Shown piece after piece: positions 44,275 to 54,228 of a stretch of DNA of 64,000 bases; the stretch's first letter is position 1, and each line of letters starts with the position of its first letter. The position numbers were made by a program, and so were the translations under genes. Location: positions 1,612,001-1,676,000 of the forward strand of contig NZ_JARQZP010000007.1 of NCBI RefSeq assembly GCF_029589055.1. The letters run 5' to 3'. This DNA is from Vibrio hannami (GTDB lineage Bacteria; Pseudomonadota; Gammaproteobacteria; Enterobacterales; Vibrionaceae). The notes under the pieces were generated by a model. It worked only from the letters and a program-made list of their open reading frames with translations, ran no database searches and was not told the origin of the DNA.

Positions 44275-46305
44275 TTAACTATTCTGGATAAACTGATTTT
44301 TTAAGTTTTCTATCCTGTCACGCTTTTCAGCCGCGAGCTCAAACTCAAGGTTTTGAGCGTGCTGGTACATCTCACTTTCAAGCTTCATTATCTCTTTTTC
44401 TAACTGCTGTGGAGAAAGCACATCGTAACTGTTAGATGATTCAGCCACTTTGGACAGAGGAACAGCTTTACTGGTACGTTGCTTACGGGATTTGGCAATA
44501 TCACCAATTTCCATGATGTCTTTGATATTCCGCTTAAGCGCCTGAGGTTCAATGCCAAGTTTTTCATTATGGGCTTTCTGTTTTTCTCGCCTACGGTTTG
44601 TTTCATCCATCGCCCGCTTCATCGAACCGGTAATAGAATCAGCATAAAGTATAGCTTTTCCCTGTAGATTTCGCGCAGCCCGGCCGATAGTCTGAATTAA
44701 TGAACGCTCCGAACGTAAGAAACCTTCTTTATCTGCATCAAGGATAGCTACCAGTGACACCTCTGGCATATCCAGTCCTTCTCGGAGTAAGTTAATACCC
44801 ACTAACACATCGAACTCACCCAGCCTCAAATCTCGAATAATCTCAACTCGCTCCACTGTATCGATATCAGAATGCAGATAACGGACTTTTACATCGTGCT
44901 CATGAAGATACTCAGTAAGGTCTTCCGCCATACGCTTAGTCAGCGTGGTTACCAATACTCGTTCGTCTTTCGCTGCCCGAATACGAATCTCAGACAATAG
45001 GTCGTCAACCTGAGTAGCTACTGGGCGCACTTCCAATTCAGGATCAAGTAACCCTGTCGGCCTAACGACTTGATCGACCACTTCACCATCTGATTTCTCT
45101 AGCTCATAGTTACCTGGTGTAGCCGATACAAAGATAGTTTGTGGCGCAAGCGCTTCAAACTCTTCAAACTTCAAAGGTCGGTTATCCAGAGCAGAAGGCA
45201 GTCTGAATCCAAACTCAACCAGCGTCTCTTTTCTTGACCTATCCCCTTTGTACATAGCTCCTATTTGAGGCACCGTTACGTGTGACTCATCAATGATCAG
45301 CAAGCCATCATGCGGAAGGTAATCAAACAGTGTCGGTGGCGGCTCACCCTCAGCACGTCCACTTAAATAACGAGAGTAGTTCTCTATCCCGGAACAAAAG
45401 CCCAACTCGTTCATCATCTCGATATCAAACTGGGTACGTTGAGAAATACGCTGCTCTTCCAGCAGCTTATTGTTGTCCTTTAAGTACGTTTGTCTGTCCC
45501 TAAGTTCGTCTTTGATATTCTCAACCGCCTCCAGAATTCGTTCGCGTGGCGTTACATAGTGTGTTTTAGGGTAAACCGTGTAGCGGGGAAGATCGCGCTG
45601 AGACACCGCGCCTGTTAGTGGGTCAAACAAACTTATACATTCCACTTCATCATCGAACATTTCTATACGAACCGCATCCTGATCGGATTCAGCCGGGAAG
45701 ATATCAATAACCTCACCCCGAACACGAAACTGGCCACGCTCAAAGGTGATATCGTTTCTGCTGTACTGCAACTCTGCTAAACGACGAAGAATGTCTCGTT
45801 GATTGATGAAATCACCCCGCGTTACATGAAGCATCATTTTCAGGTAAGAGTCCGGGTCGCCCAAGCCATAGATTGCAGAAACAGAGGCTACAATGATCGC
45901 ATCTTTGCGTTCAATAAGCGCTTTAGTAGCAGAAAGACGCATCTGCTCAATATGCGCATTTACAGAAGCATCCTTTTCGATGAATGTGTCAGTAGTAGGT
46001 ACATAAGCTTCTGGCTGGTAGTAATCATAGTAAGAGACAAAATACTCAACAGCGTTATTCGGGAAAAAGGCTTTCATCTCTCCATATAACTGAGCTGCCA
46101 ACGTTTTATTCGGCGCTAGCAATATAGCCGGGCGTTTGGCCTTAGCGATAACATTGGCAAGGGAGAATGTTTTACCAGAGCCAGTTACCCCAAGTAAGGT
46201 CTGGTGAGCTAACCCAGAGTCTAAACCATCAAGAAGTTGGTCAATCGCAGCAGGCTGGTCGCCGGATGGCTGATAATCAGAAACTAATTCGTACTCTTTA
46301 CTCAT
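44275..46305 (-). CDS. uvrB: Excinuclease ABC subunit B
   Basis: A 676-residue DNA repair helicase of nucleotide excision repair. Walker A GVTGSGKTFSLAN, the beta-hairpin region YYDYYQPEAYVP, LLIIDESHVTVPQIG, motif VI QTIGRAARN, and the C-terminal UVR motif (LEFELAAEKRDRIENLK) are all present. It is intact and of normal length. It is convergent with qrr1, whose terminator may serve both. Confidence 0.98.
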   Translation of the reverse strand: MSKEYELVSDYQPSGDQPAAIDQLLDGLDSGLAHQTLLGVTGSGKTFSLANVIAKAKRPAILLAPNKTLAAQLYGEMKAFFPNNAVEYFVSYYDYYQPEAYVPTTDTFIEKDASVNAHIEQMRLSATKALIERKDAIIVASVSAIYGLGDPDSYLKMMLHVTRGDFINQRDILRRLAELQYSRNDITFERGQFRVRGEVIDIFPAESDQDAVRIEMFDDEVECISLFDPLTGAVSQRDLPRYTVYPKTHYVTPRERILEAVENIKDELRDRQTYLKDNNKLLEEQRISQRTQFDIEMMNELGFCSGIENYSRYLSGRAEGEPPPTLFDYLPHDGLLIIDESHVTVPQIGAMYKGDRSRKETLVEFGFRLPSALDNRPLKFEEFEALAPQTIFVSATPGNYELEKSDGEVVDQVVRPTGLLDPELEVRPVATQVDDLLSEIRIRAAKDERVLVTTLTKRMAEDLTEYLHEHDVKVRYLHSDIDTVERVEIIRDLRLGEFDVLVGINLLREGLDMPEVSLVAILDADKEGFLRSERSLIQTIGRAARNLQGKAILYADSITGSMKRAMDETNRRREKQKAHNEKLGIEPQALKRNIKDIMEIGDIAKSRKQRTSKAVPLSKVAESSNSYDVLSPQQLEKEIMKLESEMYQHAQNLEFELAAEKRDRIENLKNQFIQNS

Positions 46306-46772
46306 AATTTAATCGCAGTCTTCCGTTGTTGAGCGTAACACCATATTACTGGGTATCTATACAGATAATTACAAGAGTATATACCTAAATAAATCAAATG
46401 TTGGATTTAGTTTTTTACTTCTGTTAGAGTTTTTGTCCTTCAGTTGAAATTCATCAGTTCTTTCTAATTAATTCATCCACTAGTTTTCCCCAGTTTGGTG
46501 CAAATAGGCTTAGTTTTGATGACAATGATAAGTTAACCACACACCTAAAACACTCATTCAACCAAAGATTAATCTTTACTTTACAAATACTTACAATTGA
46601 TTATTTTAGTACTATAACTCTAAATTGTTACAATCAAAACTTTATCAATAAAGCATTAACACACTTATCCACAAAATTCGTGGATAAGTACCACAAGCCT
46701 TTTTCTGCTGTGGCCTCCAAAAATATCAATCCTTTTTTCGTACTTTTTTTGGAATTTCTTGCTTCAAGATCG
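46306..46772. other. AT-rich gap with paired DnaA-box-like palindrome
   Basis: No gene is supported. A perfect 10-bp inverted repeat, ACTTATCCAC at 46663-46672 and GTGGATAAGT at 46680-46689, contains a consensus DnaA box (TTATCCACA) facing a near-consensus one. A further TTATCCACG occurs near 47055 beyond the tRNA gene. The uvrB promoter must lie at the left end. Confidence 0.45.
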
Positions 46773-46801
46773 TTGACAGGCATAACTCAGATCGCTAAGA
46801 T
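46773..46801 (+). promoter_or_regulatory. Sigma-70 promoter of tRNA-Asn
   Basis: TTGACA at 46773-46778 and TAAGAT at 46796-46801 with a 17-base spacer, followed by GCGC, a stable-RNA type discriminator. Confidence 0.8.
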
Positions 46802-46816
46802 GCGCACCTACTCTAT

Positions 46817-46891
46817 TCCCCCTTAGTTCAGTTGGTAGAACGGCGGACTGTTAATCCGTATGTCGCAGGTTCGAGTCCCGCAGGGGAGCCA
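46817..46891 (+). tRNA. tRNA-Asn (anticodon GTT), probably one base short
   Basis: Anticodon stem-loop CGGACTGTTAATCCG with GTT; D-loop AGTTGGTAGA; T-loop GGTTCGAGTCC; encoded CCA. The gene is 75 nt instead of 76. The acceptor stem TCCCCCT meets only four G residues (46883-46886), which leaves two mispairs; a fifth G would restore full pairing. One A-C mispair is also present in the T-stem. This is probably a base lost in sequencing. Confidence 0.92.
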
Positions 46892-46898
46892 AATTCCA

Positions 46899-46929
46899 GA
46901 AAAAGCCGCAGCATTTGTTGCGGCTTTTT
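46899..46929 (+). terminator. Intrinsic terminator of tRNA-Asn
   Basis: Stem AAAAAGCCGCA / TGCGGCTTTTT around GCATTTGT with a T-run directly after the tRNA. Confidence 0.9.
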
Positions 46930-47188
46930 CGTATCGATAGGCTACCGAATTCTCATCTTTGGTGGTTCCGGTTCTCATTTCTGATGGTTTTTAATTTAGA
47001 TTCATTTAAATTGAGTAAACACTCTTTAAACAATATTAATTCTCATCTACCTGTTATCCACGATCATAAAACACTATCCTAAAGGGTAAATTTCCCGCAA
47101 ATAATTAAAAACCCTGCTAAACCTCGGTTGTTATTAGCGATTCAAAACCCGATAATAGAGGGATCAAAATTCCCGAACATACATCATC
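46930..47188. other. Gap upstream of the rnf operon
   Basis: No gene seen. It should contain the rnf promoter. It holds a single DnaA-box-like TTATCCACG near 47055. Confidence 0.4.
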
Positions 47189-47770
47189 ATGACCGAATAT
47201 TTGTTGTTGTTAGTTGGCACTGTGCTGGTTAACAACTTTGTACTCGTTAAATTTCTTGGTTTGTGCCCATTTATGGGGGTTTCTAAAAAACTAGAAACCG
47301 CTATAGGCATGAGCCTGGCTACCACTTTTGTTCTTACACTGGCATCTGTTTGTGCTTACCTGGTAGAAACATACATCTTGCAGCCTTTGGGAATAGGCTA
47401 CTTGAGGACCATGAGTTTTATTCTCGTAATCGCTGTCGTGGTGCAGTTTACAGAGATGGTGGTTCATAAAACCAGCCCGACACTTTACCGCCTGCTTGGT
47501 ATTTTTATCCCGTTGATTACAACTAACTGTGCCGTGCTTGGTGTAGCTCTACTTAATATCAATGAGAATCATAACTTTGTTGAATCTATTATCTATGGAT
47601 TTGGCGCAGCAGTTGGTTTTTCACTAGTACTGATTCTTTTCGCATCGCTTCGTGAACGTATCGCTGCTGCCGATGTGCCTACGCCTTTTAGAGGTGCATC
47701 TATTGCCATGATTACCGCCGGATTAATGTCATTAGCATTTATGGGCTTTACAGGGTTGGTGAAACTGTAA
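47189..47770 (+). CDS. rnfA: Rnf/Rsx electron transport complex subunit A
   Basis: A 193-residue inner-membrane protein with six membrane helices (MTEYLLLLVGTVLVNNFVLVKFLGLCPFMGVS start). The conserved Cys in FLGLCPFMG and in PLITTNCAVLG coordinate the intramembrane iron-sulfur site together with RnfE. It is the first gene of rnfABCDGE. Its stop overlaps the rnfB start by one base. Confidence 0.96.
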   Translation: MTEYLLLLVGTVLVNNFVLVKFLGLCPFMGVSKKLETAIGMSLATTFVLTLASVCAYLVETYILQPLGIGYLRTMSFILVIAVVVQFTEMVVHKTSPTLYRLLGIFIPLITTNCAVLGVALLNINENHNFVESIIYGFGAAVGFSLVLILFASLRERIAAADVPTPFRGASIAMITAGLMSLAFMGFTGLVKL

Positions 47771-48347
47771 TGAGTACAATTCTAATCGCTATCCTTGCTA
47801 TCGTCGCATTAGCAGCCTTTTTTGGTGGACTATTAGGTTTTGCTTCTATTCGATTCAAAGTAGAAGCAGACCCTATAGTAGACAAAATCGATGAAATTTT
47901 ACCCCAAACCCAGTGCGGTCAATGTGGTTACCCTGGTTGCCGTCCTTATGCAGAAGCCATCGCCAACGGTGACAGCATCACCAAGTGTACTCCGGGGGTC
48001 AGGCCGCCATTGAAAAGATTGCTGATCTTATGGGTGTTGAGCCCGACTTATCTGATCAAGCTGAAGAGCCTGTCAAAAAAGTCGCTTTTATCCACGAAGA
48101 TATGTGCATCGGCTGCACTAAATGCATTCAGGCTTGTCCGGTTGATGCCATCGTAGGTGGAACCAAGGCACTGCATACCGTTATTAAAAATGAGTGTACC
48201 GGATGTGATCTATGCGTCGCGCCTTGTCCAACAGATTGTATTGAAATGATTGAGGTGGAAACCACCATCGATAACTGGAAGTGGAAACTGGACATGATCC
48301 CTGTCGTGAACGTAACCGATAGCCAAAATAGTAAAGACGGAGAATAG
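47770..48347 (+). CDS. rnfB: Rnf/Rsx complex ferredoxin subunit B (one frameshift)
   Basis: Membrane-anchored iron-sulfur subunit. An N-terminal helix is followed by the CGQCGYPGCRPYAEAIA four-Cys motif and two ferredoxin clusters (CIGCTKCIQACPVD and CTGCDLCVAPCPTD). The frame breaks in a G5 run at 47994-47998. One more G restores KCTPGGQAAIEKIADLMGVEPDL and a complete subunit of about 192 residues. The position in a homopolymer and the otherwise perfect coding on both sides suggest a sequencing indel. Confidence 0.9.
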
Positions 48348-48355
48348 GAAGAAAT

Positions 48356-50721
48356 ATGTCGACACTTATTCAACAAATTCGTCACGGCTCACTTTGGGAT
48401 TTTCATGGCGGTGTTCATCCACCAGAAAACAAACGCCAATCCACCGTTAATAGTATTGCTCGTGCAGATGTACCTACAGAGCTAATCTTACCGGTAAAGC
48501 AACATATCGGACGCCCTGGTGATTTAACCGTCAAGGTCGGTGACAAAGTTCAAAAAGGCCAGGAACTAACTCGTTTCACAGCTAGTTTTATGTTGCCTTT
48601 ACACGCACCGACATCTGGTACTATTACAGCGATTGAACCTCGGGTTACAGCCCACCCTTCTGGTTTAAAAGAAGTAAGCATCGTTCTGCAATCGGATGGT
48701 GAAGATCGTTGGGACGACTCCATTGCAAACGCAGACGAGCGAACGCTTAGCGATCTATCCAGCGACGAAGTCATTGAGATCATCCGCCATGCTGGGATAG
48801 CAGGAATGGGAGGCGCGGGCTTCCCTACAGCAAGGAAGATACAATCTGGACTTGCAAAAACAGAAAATCCTTATCGTTAATGCCGCGGAGTGTGAACCTT
48901 ATATCACAGCCGACGATATGCTGATGCGAGAGCATGCACAAGAGCTGATTCAGGGTATTCAAGTCGTTGAAAGTATCCTGACACCAAAGCTGGTCGTTAT
49001 TGGTATTGAGGAGAATAAACCTGAAGCATTAAAGGCACTTAAGGAAGCGTCTATCAATCAAAACAATCTGGTTATTCGCGCTATACCAACCAAATACCCT
49101 TCTGGTGGCGAAAAACAACTAATCAAGATTTTGACCAACCGAGAAGTGCCAAAAGGTGGAATCCCTGCTGATGTTGGCGTACTCGTACAAAACGTTGGTT
49201 CTCTCTATGCGATAAAAAGAGCAGTTATAAACCATGAACCACTGATCGAGCGTGTTGTGACACTAACCGGTAATGCGTTCAGGCAACCACGTAATGTCTG
49301 GGCTCGAATCGGCACACCCGTTAAAGCACTACTGAAACAGTTCGATTACCATGCGGAAAAGAGACATCCTCGCTTAATTCTCGGTGGTCCAATGATGGGC
49401 TTTACTCTGCCGACGGATGAGGTCCCGATTACTAAGATTTCCAACTGTATCTTAGCTCCGACCCGTAAAGAGATCCCGGCACAGCGAAATGAAATGGCAT
49501 GCATCCGCTGCGGACAGTGTGCGGAAGTTTGCCCGGCCTCTCTACTTCCTCAACAAATGTTGTGGTACTCAAAAGATAAAGATTACGACAAGTGTGAAGA
49601 GCTGAATATCTCTGACTGTATCGAGTGTGGCGCATGTGCCTACGTGTGCCCTAGTGAAATTCCTCTGGTTCAGTATTACCGACAAGCAAAAGCTGAAATT
49701 CGCTCAGCAAAAGAAGAAGCAGAAGCAGCAGAAAGAGCAAAACAACGATTCGAAGAGAAGAAAGCTCGTCTGGAGCGCGACAAAGCAGAAAGAGAAAACA
49801 AGTTTAAGAAAGCTGCAGACGACCGACGTAAAAACATGCAGAAGTCAGGCGATGGCGATGCTGTCGCTGCCGCTATCGCCCGCGTAAAAGCACAACAAGC
49901 GTCTCTTGAACCTGAAAAAGATTCACCTAAGCCAGCAGTAGCAGCTGCTATTGCAAGAGCTAAGGCGAAACAAGCTGCCGCTAAATCAGGGGGATCATCG
50001 GAACCAGACAACTCTGAAATGGCCAGGTTGCGAGAAGAGAGGAAACGTCAGGCCAGAGAACGTAAAGCTGAAAAAGCGTTATCGGAAGCTGACTCCAGCG
50101 CAAGTGAAAGCAGTGAAACCGCCAATAAGAAAGATGCGGTTGCAGCTGCTATTGCTAGGGCTAAAGCCAAAAAACAGGCTCAAAACAACGAACAAGTTGG
50201 AACTGAAAAAGTAGATACTGAAGAAACTACAGAAACTCCTGCAGACAAGAAAAAAGCCGCCGTTGCCGCCGCTATCGCGAGTGGCTAAAGCCAAAAAACA
50301 GGCTAAAAGTAACGAACAAGTAGAAGCTGAAAAAGCAGACACTGAAGAACCTTCTGAAACTCCTGTAGACAAGAAGAAAGCCGCCATTGCCGCTGCTATC
50401 GCGAGGGCTAAAGCGAGAAAACAGGCTCAATCTAATGAGCAAGTTGAAGCTGAAAAAGTAGATACTGAAGAACCTACTGAATCTCCTGTAGACAAGAAGA
50501 AAGCCGCCGTTGCTGCGGCTATCGCACGAGCTAAGGCAAAAAAACAAGCTAAACAACAAGAGCAGGCAGAACAACCGGAAACTGTTGTAACAGAAGTAAC
50601 TGAAAGTACAGAGTCCCCTGTAGACAAGAAAAAAGCAGCTGTAGCTGCTGCTATTGCAAGAGCGAAAGCTAAAAAACTAGCAGCAGAACAAAACAAGCAA
50701 GCGAACGAGGAGAATAACTAG
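48356..50721 (+). CDS. rnfC: Rnf/Rsx complex subunit C (two frameshifts, repeat-rich C-terminus)
   Basis: NADH-side subunit with an N-terminal domain (DFHGGVHPPENK), GMGGAGFPTARK (NADH/FMN region), two ferredoxin motifs (CIRCGQCAEVCP and CIECGACAYVCP), and a long Ala/Lys-rich tail. The tail carries about five units of roughly 36-42 residues with the core DKKKAAVAAAIARAKAKKQA. The frame breaks at an A4 run (48864-48867; removing one A gives KTEILIVNAAECEPYITADD) and at an extra T at 50282 (removing it restores IARAKAKKQA). Repaired length is about 788 residues. The tail length varies among Vibrio and enteric homologues. Confidence 0.9.
50098..50710 (+). repeat. In-frame tandem repeats coding the RnfC tail
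   Basis: Repeating units of about 110-125 bp code for K-K-A-A-V-A-A-A-I-A-R-A-K-A-K-K-Q-A cores joined by Glu/Val/Thr-rich linkers ending TPV or SPV. Five recognisable units and two more diverged cores just upstream (near 49860 and 49940) are visible. Confidence 0.85.
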
Positions 50722-51767
50722 TGGCATTTTTTATCGCCAGTTCTCCACATGCTCATAATAGAAAAAGCACTGTGGATCTGATGAAGTGGGTAATTCTGGC
50801 AGCGATACCAGGCATTGCAGCACAGACTTACTACTTTGGCTGGGGTACTTTAATACAGATCCTACTGGCAGTTGTTGTAGCAGCTCTAATGGAGGGTTGC
50901 GTTATGCTACTTCGCAAGCGTAATCCCATGACCGCGCTGAATGATGTCAGTGTATTTGTTACCGCACTTCTCTTAGCTGTTGCTATTCCACCCCTTTCCC
51001 CATGGTGGATTATGGTTATCGGCTTGTTTTTCGCTATCGTGATAGCAAAACATCTGTATGGTGGATTGGGGCAAAATCCATTTAACCCGGCCATGATCGC
51101 GTATGTTGTGCTACTTATCTCTTTTCCGGTACAGATGACTAGTTGGATGTCACCAGAGTCTATAAGCCCGGGTGATAGCGGCCTCTATGATGCATGGAAG
51201 CTGATTTTTACAGGTTTTGATGATGATGGATTCTCGCTGCAACAAGTTCGAACCAGTATCGACGGTATTACCATGGCCACTCCGCTTGATGCATTTAAAA
51301 CAGGGGTTAGCCAGGGAATATCACCAAGTGAAGTTTCATCCGGAGCACAATTTGGCTTTATCGGTGGACTGGGCTGGAACGTAGTAAACCTGGCTTATCT
51401 TTTGGGTGGTCTACTGCTGATCAAAAACAAAATTATCCAGTGGTACATACCTGCTGGCGTGCTTGGCGGATTGCTAATCATCAGCACTGTATTTTATATC
51501 GTGCTACCAGATGTATCTGCGTCACCGTTGTTCCATCTGTTTTCCGGAGCAACAATGCTAGGTGCGTTTTTTATAGCAACCGATCCGGTGACTGCAGCAA
51601 CGACAGTAAGGGGGCGAATCATTTTTGGTGCTCTGATTGGTGTATTAGTCTATATCATCAGAAGTTGGGGTGGATTCCCGGATGGCGTCGCATTTTCAGT
51701 GCTTATCGCAAACATGGCGGTTCCTTTGATCGACCATTACACAAAACCAAGAACTTATGGGCACTGA
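50721..51767 (+). CDS. rnfD: Rnf/Rsx complex subunit D
   Basis: A 348-residue inner-membrane subunit (NqrB/RnfD family). The covalent FMN attachment site is in LFSGATMLGAFFIATDPVTAATT (Thr of SGAT). It overlaps the rnfC stop by one base. It is intact. Confidence 0.96.
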   Translation: MAFFIASSPHAHNRKSTVDLMKWVILAAIPGIAAQTYYFGWGTLIQILLAVVVAALMEGCVMLLRKRNPMTALNDVSVFVTALLLAVAIPPLSPWWIMVIGLFFAIVIAKHLYGGLGQNPFNPAMIAYVVLLISFPVQMTSWMSPESISPGDSGLYDAWKLIFTGFDDDGFSLQQVRTSIDGITMATPLDAFKTGVSQGISPSEVSSGAQFGFIGGLGWNVVNLAYLLGGLLLIKNKIIQWYIPAGVLGGLLIISTVFYIVLPDVSASPLFHLFSGATMLGAFFIATDPVTAATTVRGRIIFGALIGVLVYIIRSWGGFPDGVAFSVLIANMAVPLIDHYTKPRTYGH

Positions 51768-51776
51768 GGGTAGTTT

Positions 51777-52412
51777 ATGTTAACCGCAATGAAAAATAAC
51801 GGTGCTACGTTAGCAATGTTTGCATGTGCCTGTACTGGTCTGGTCGCTGTGACGAATTATCTCACCGCAGACAAGATAGCAGAGCAAGAGCGGAATCAGC
51901 TAAAGGCGCAACTTAACGAGGTAATCCCAACATCTCTGCATGATAATGAGTTGTATAAAGCGTGTACTTTGGTGAAGTCTGAATTACTCGGGTCAAATGA
52001 GCCTATGCCTGCCTATATTGCAACGCTTAATAGCGAGCCTAGTGGCATAGCTATTGAGGCGATTGCGCCTGATGGCTATAACGGCTCGATAAAGCTTCTT
52101 GTTGGCATGGATGTAAACGGTATTATTACGGGTTCGCGAGTATTAACACATAACGAAACTCCAGGGCTTGGGGATAAGATCGACACCCGAATCACTGACT
52201 GGATATTTGGTTTCAACGGTAAAACAGTTACTGATGACAACCAACAAGACTGGCAGGTGAAAAAAGACGGTGGTTCCTTCGATCAGTTCACGGGTGCTAC
52301 CATTACCCCCAGGGCTGTTGTAAAAGCAGTAAAACAAACCGTCAACTATTATAAAGCCAACCAAACCGGGATCTTTAGTCAACCACTGGACTGTGGAGAG
52401 AGCAATGACTAG
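51777..52412 (+). CDS. rnfG: Rnf/Rsx complex subunit G
   Basis: A 211-residue periplasmic FMN-binding subunit with one N-terminal membrane anchor (ATLAMFACACTGLVAVTNYL). HNETPGLGDKI and FDQFTGATITPRAVVKAV carry the flavin attachment Thr (TGAT). It lies nine bases after rnfD and overlaps rnfE. Confidence 0.96.
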   Translation: MLTAMKNNGATLAMFACACTGLVAVTNYLTADKIAEQERNQLKAQLNEVIPTSLHDNELYKACTLVKSELLGSNEPMPAYIATLNSEPSGIAIEAIAPDGYNGSIKLLVGMDVNGIITGSRVLTHNETPGLGDKIDTRITDWIFGFNGKTVTDDNQQDWQVKKDGGSFDQFTGATITPRAVVKAVKQTVNYYKANQTGIFSQPLDCGESND

Positions 52413-53097
52413 TGAACAAAAAGAACTAATTATTAATGGGTTGTGGAAAAACAACCCCGCTCTGGTTCAGCTACTAGGGCTGTGTCCTTTGCTGGCGGTA
52501 TCTTCTACAGTAACAAATGCGATGGGACTTGGCATAGCATCAACCCTTGTGCTGGTGTTTTCAAACCTGACAGTGTCTCTTGTCCGGGATTACGTACCAA
52601 AGGAAATTCGCCTTCCGGTTTTCGTAATGATCATTGCCGCACTAGTAACGTGCGTTCAATTACTGATGAACGCCTACGCATATGGCTTGTACTTATCGCT
52701 TGGTATCTTCGTTCCCCTTATCGTGACCAACTGTATTATTTTAGGCCGTGCAGAAGCTTATGCGGCAAGTAATGAACCTCTACCTGCTGTTCTTGATGGC
52801 CTTTGGATGGGGTTAGGTATGACTTCTGTGCTGGTTACTCTTGGAGCGATGCGTGAGATTTTAGGTAACGGCACACTGTTTGATGGCGCAGATTTACTGT
52901 TGGGTGAATGGGCTTCAGTATTAAGAGTTGAAGTATTCGAAGTCACTAATAACTTTTTATTGGCACTACTACCGCCAGGAGCATTTATCGGTGTCGGTTT
53001 CTTGATTGCTTTAAAAAACATCATCGATTCCAAAATGGCGTCGCGTAAGCCAAAAGAAGAAAAGCCAGCTATTGAGCGAGCCCGAGTTACAAATTAA
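52405..53097 (+). CDS. rnfE: Rnf/Rsx complex subunit E
   Basis: A 230-residue inner-membrane subunit homologous to RnfA, with the paired motifs LLGLCPLLAVSS and PLIVTNCIILGRAEA. The ATG at 52405 follows GGAGAGAG, so it is preferred to a GTG at 52393. It overlaps the rnfG stop by eight bases. It ends the rnf operon; nth follows 39 bases later. Confidence 0.96.
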   Translation: MTSEQKELIINGLWKNNPALVQLLGLCPLLAVSSTVTNAMGLGIASTLVLVFSNLTVSLVRDYVPKEIRLPVFVMIIAALVTCVQLLMNAYAYGLYLSLGIFVPLIVTNCIILGRAEAYAASNEPLPAVLDGLWMGLGMTSVLVTLGAMREILGNGTLFDGADLLLGEWASVLRVEVFEVTNNFLLALLPPGAFIGVGFLIALKNIIDSKMASRKPKEEKPAIERARVTN

Positions 53098-53136
53098 ATA
53101 AAATATACTCAGTATAAATGCAGGACGCAGTCTTTA

Positions 53137-53775
53137 ATGAACAATACAAAAAGAGTTGAGATACTCCAGCGGCTCAGGGAAAACAACCCGAACCCAGAGA
53201 CTGAACTAAACTGGGATACACCATTCGAGTTGTTGATCGCAGTTTTGTTGTCAGCCCAGGCAACAGACATTAGCGTTAACAAAGCGACAGACAAACTTTA
53301 TCCAGTTGCAAACACACCAAAGAGCATACTGGAACTTGGTGTCGACGGGGTAAAGGAGTACATCAAGACGATTGGCCTATTTAACTCTAAAGCTGAAAAT
53401 GTAATAAAAACCTGCCAAATACTTATTGATAAGCATGGTGGAGAAGTTCCTGAAAACAGGGAAGCGCTTGAAGCATTACCGGGTGTTGGCAGAAAAACAG
53501 CGAATGTTGTTCTAAACACGGCATTTGGTTGGCCAACCATAGCAGATACCCACATCTACCGGGTATCAAATAGAACTAAGTTTGCCATGGGTAAAACGGT
53601 CGACGATGTAGAACAAAAACTACTGAAAGTTGTTCCTAAAGAGTTCAAGTTAGATGTGCATCACTGGCTTATTCTTCACGGGCGCTATACCTGTGTAGCA
53701 AGAAAGCCGCGTTGTGGTAGCTGCATTATTGAAGATTTATGTGAATTTAAAGATAAAGTCTATCCAGAGAGTTAA
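53137..53775 (+). CDS. nth: Endonuclease III
   Basis: A 212-residue DNA glycosylase/AP lyase for oxidised pyrimidines. The helix-hairpin-helix LPGVGRKTANVVLN has the catalytic Lys, VADTHIYRVSNR-type segment (IADTHIYRVSNR) has the catalytic Asp, and the C-terminal cluster is C-x6-C-x2-C-x5-C (CVARKPRCGSCIIEDLC). It follows the rnf operon, as in E. coli. Confidence 0.98.
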   Translation: MNNTKRVEILQRLRENNPNPETELNWDTPFELLIAVLLSAQATDISVNKATDKLYPVANTPKSILELGVDGVKEYIKTIGLFNSKAENVIKTCQILIDKHGGEVPENREALEALPGVGRKTANVVLNTAFGWPTIADTHIYRVSNRTKFAMGKTVDDVEQKLLKVVPKEFKLDVHHWLILHGRYTCVARKPRCGSCIIEDLCEFKDKVYPES

Positions 53776-53789
53776 AGGGAGAATCAAAT

Positions 53790-54206
53790 ATGTCTAAGGG
53801 TCGTGTATTACATACCATGCTGCGCGTGGGAAATTTGGAAAAATCTATCGAGTTTTATACCAAAGTAATGGGTATGAACTTGCTAAGAACCAATGAAAAC
53901 AAACAGTACGAATACACTCTTGCGTTTGTTGGTTTTGGTGATGAATCTGATGGTGCGGTTATCGAACTGACCTATAACTGGGGTACATCTGAATACGACC
54001 TGGGTAATGCATTTGGCCATGTCGCGCTTGGGTTTGATGATATCTATGCAACTTGTGATGCAATCAAAGCAGCAGGTGGTATTGTGACTCGTGAGCCGGG
54101 ACCGGTAAAAGGTGGCACAACTGAGATTGCCTTCGTTAAAGACCCAGATGGTTACATGATTGAGCTGATCCAGAATAAGTCTGCATCTGCAGGTCTTGAA
54201 GGCTAA
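53790..54206 (+). CDS. gloA: Lactoylglutathione lyase (glyoxalase I)
   Basis: A 138-residue Ni-dependent glyoxalase I that converts the methylglyoxal-glutathione adduct to S-lactoylglutathione. Metal ligands are visible in LHTMLRVGNLEKSIEFY (His), VIELTYNWG (Glu), GHVALGFDDI (His) and DGYMIELIQ (Glu). It starts 14 bases after nth and is probably cotranscribed. Confidence 0.97.
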   Translation: MSKGRVLHTMLRVGNLEKSIEFYTKVMGMNLLRTNENKQYEYTLAFVGFGDESDGAVIELTYNWGTSEYDLGNAFGHVALGFDDIYATCDAIKAAGGIVTREPGPVKGGTTEIAFVKDPDGYMIELIQNKSASAGLEG

Positions 54207-54228
54207 GCGAGTATTTCGAGGTAAAAAA

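Noticed and set aside
46306..47063. Replication origin
   Set aside because: Only three DnaA-box-like sites, no dnaA, gidA or rctB nearby, and no array of GATC or AT-rich 13-mers was recognised.
50079..50696. Minus-strand open frames opposite rnfC
   Set aside because: They are low-complexity mirrors of the Ala/Lys repeat codons and have no domain or start signal.
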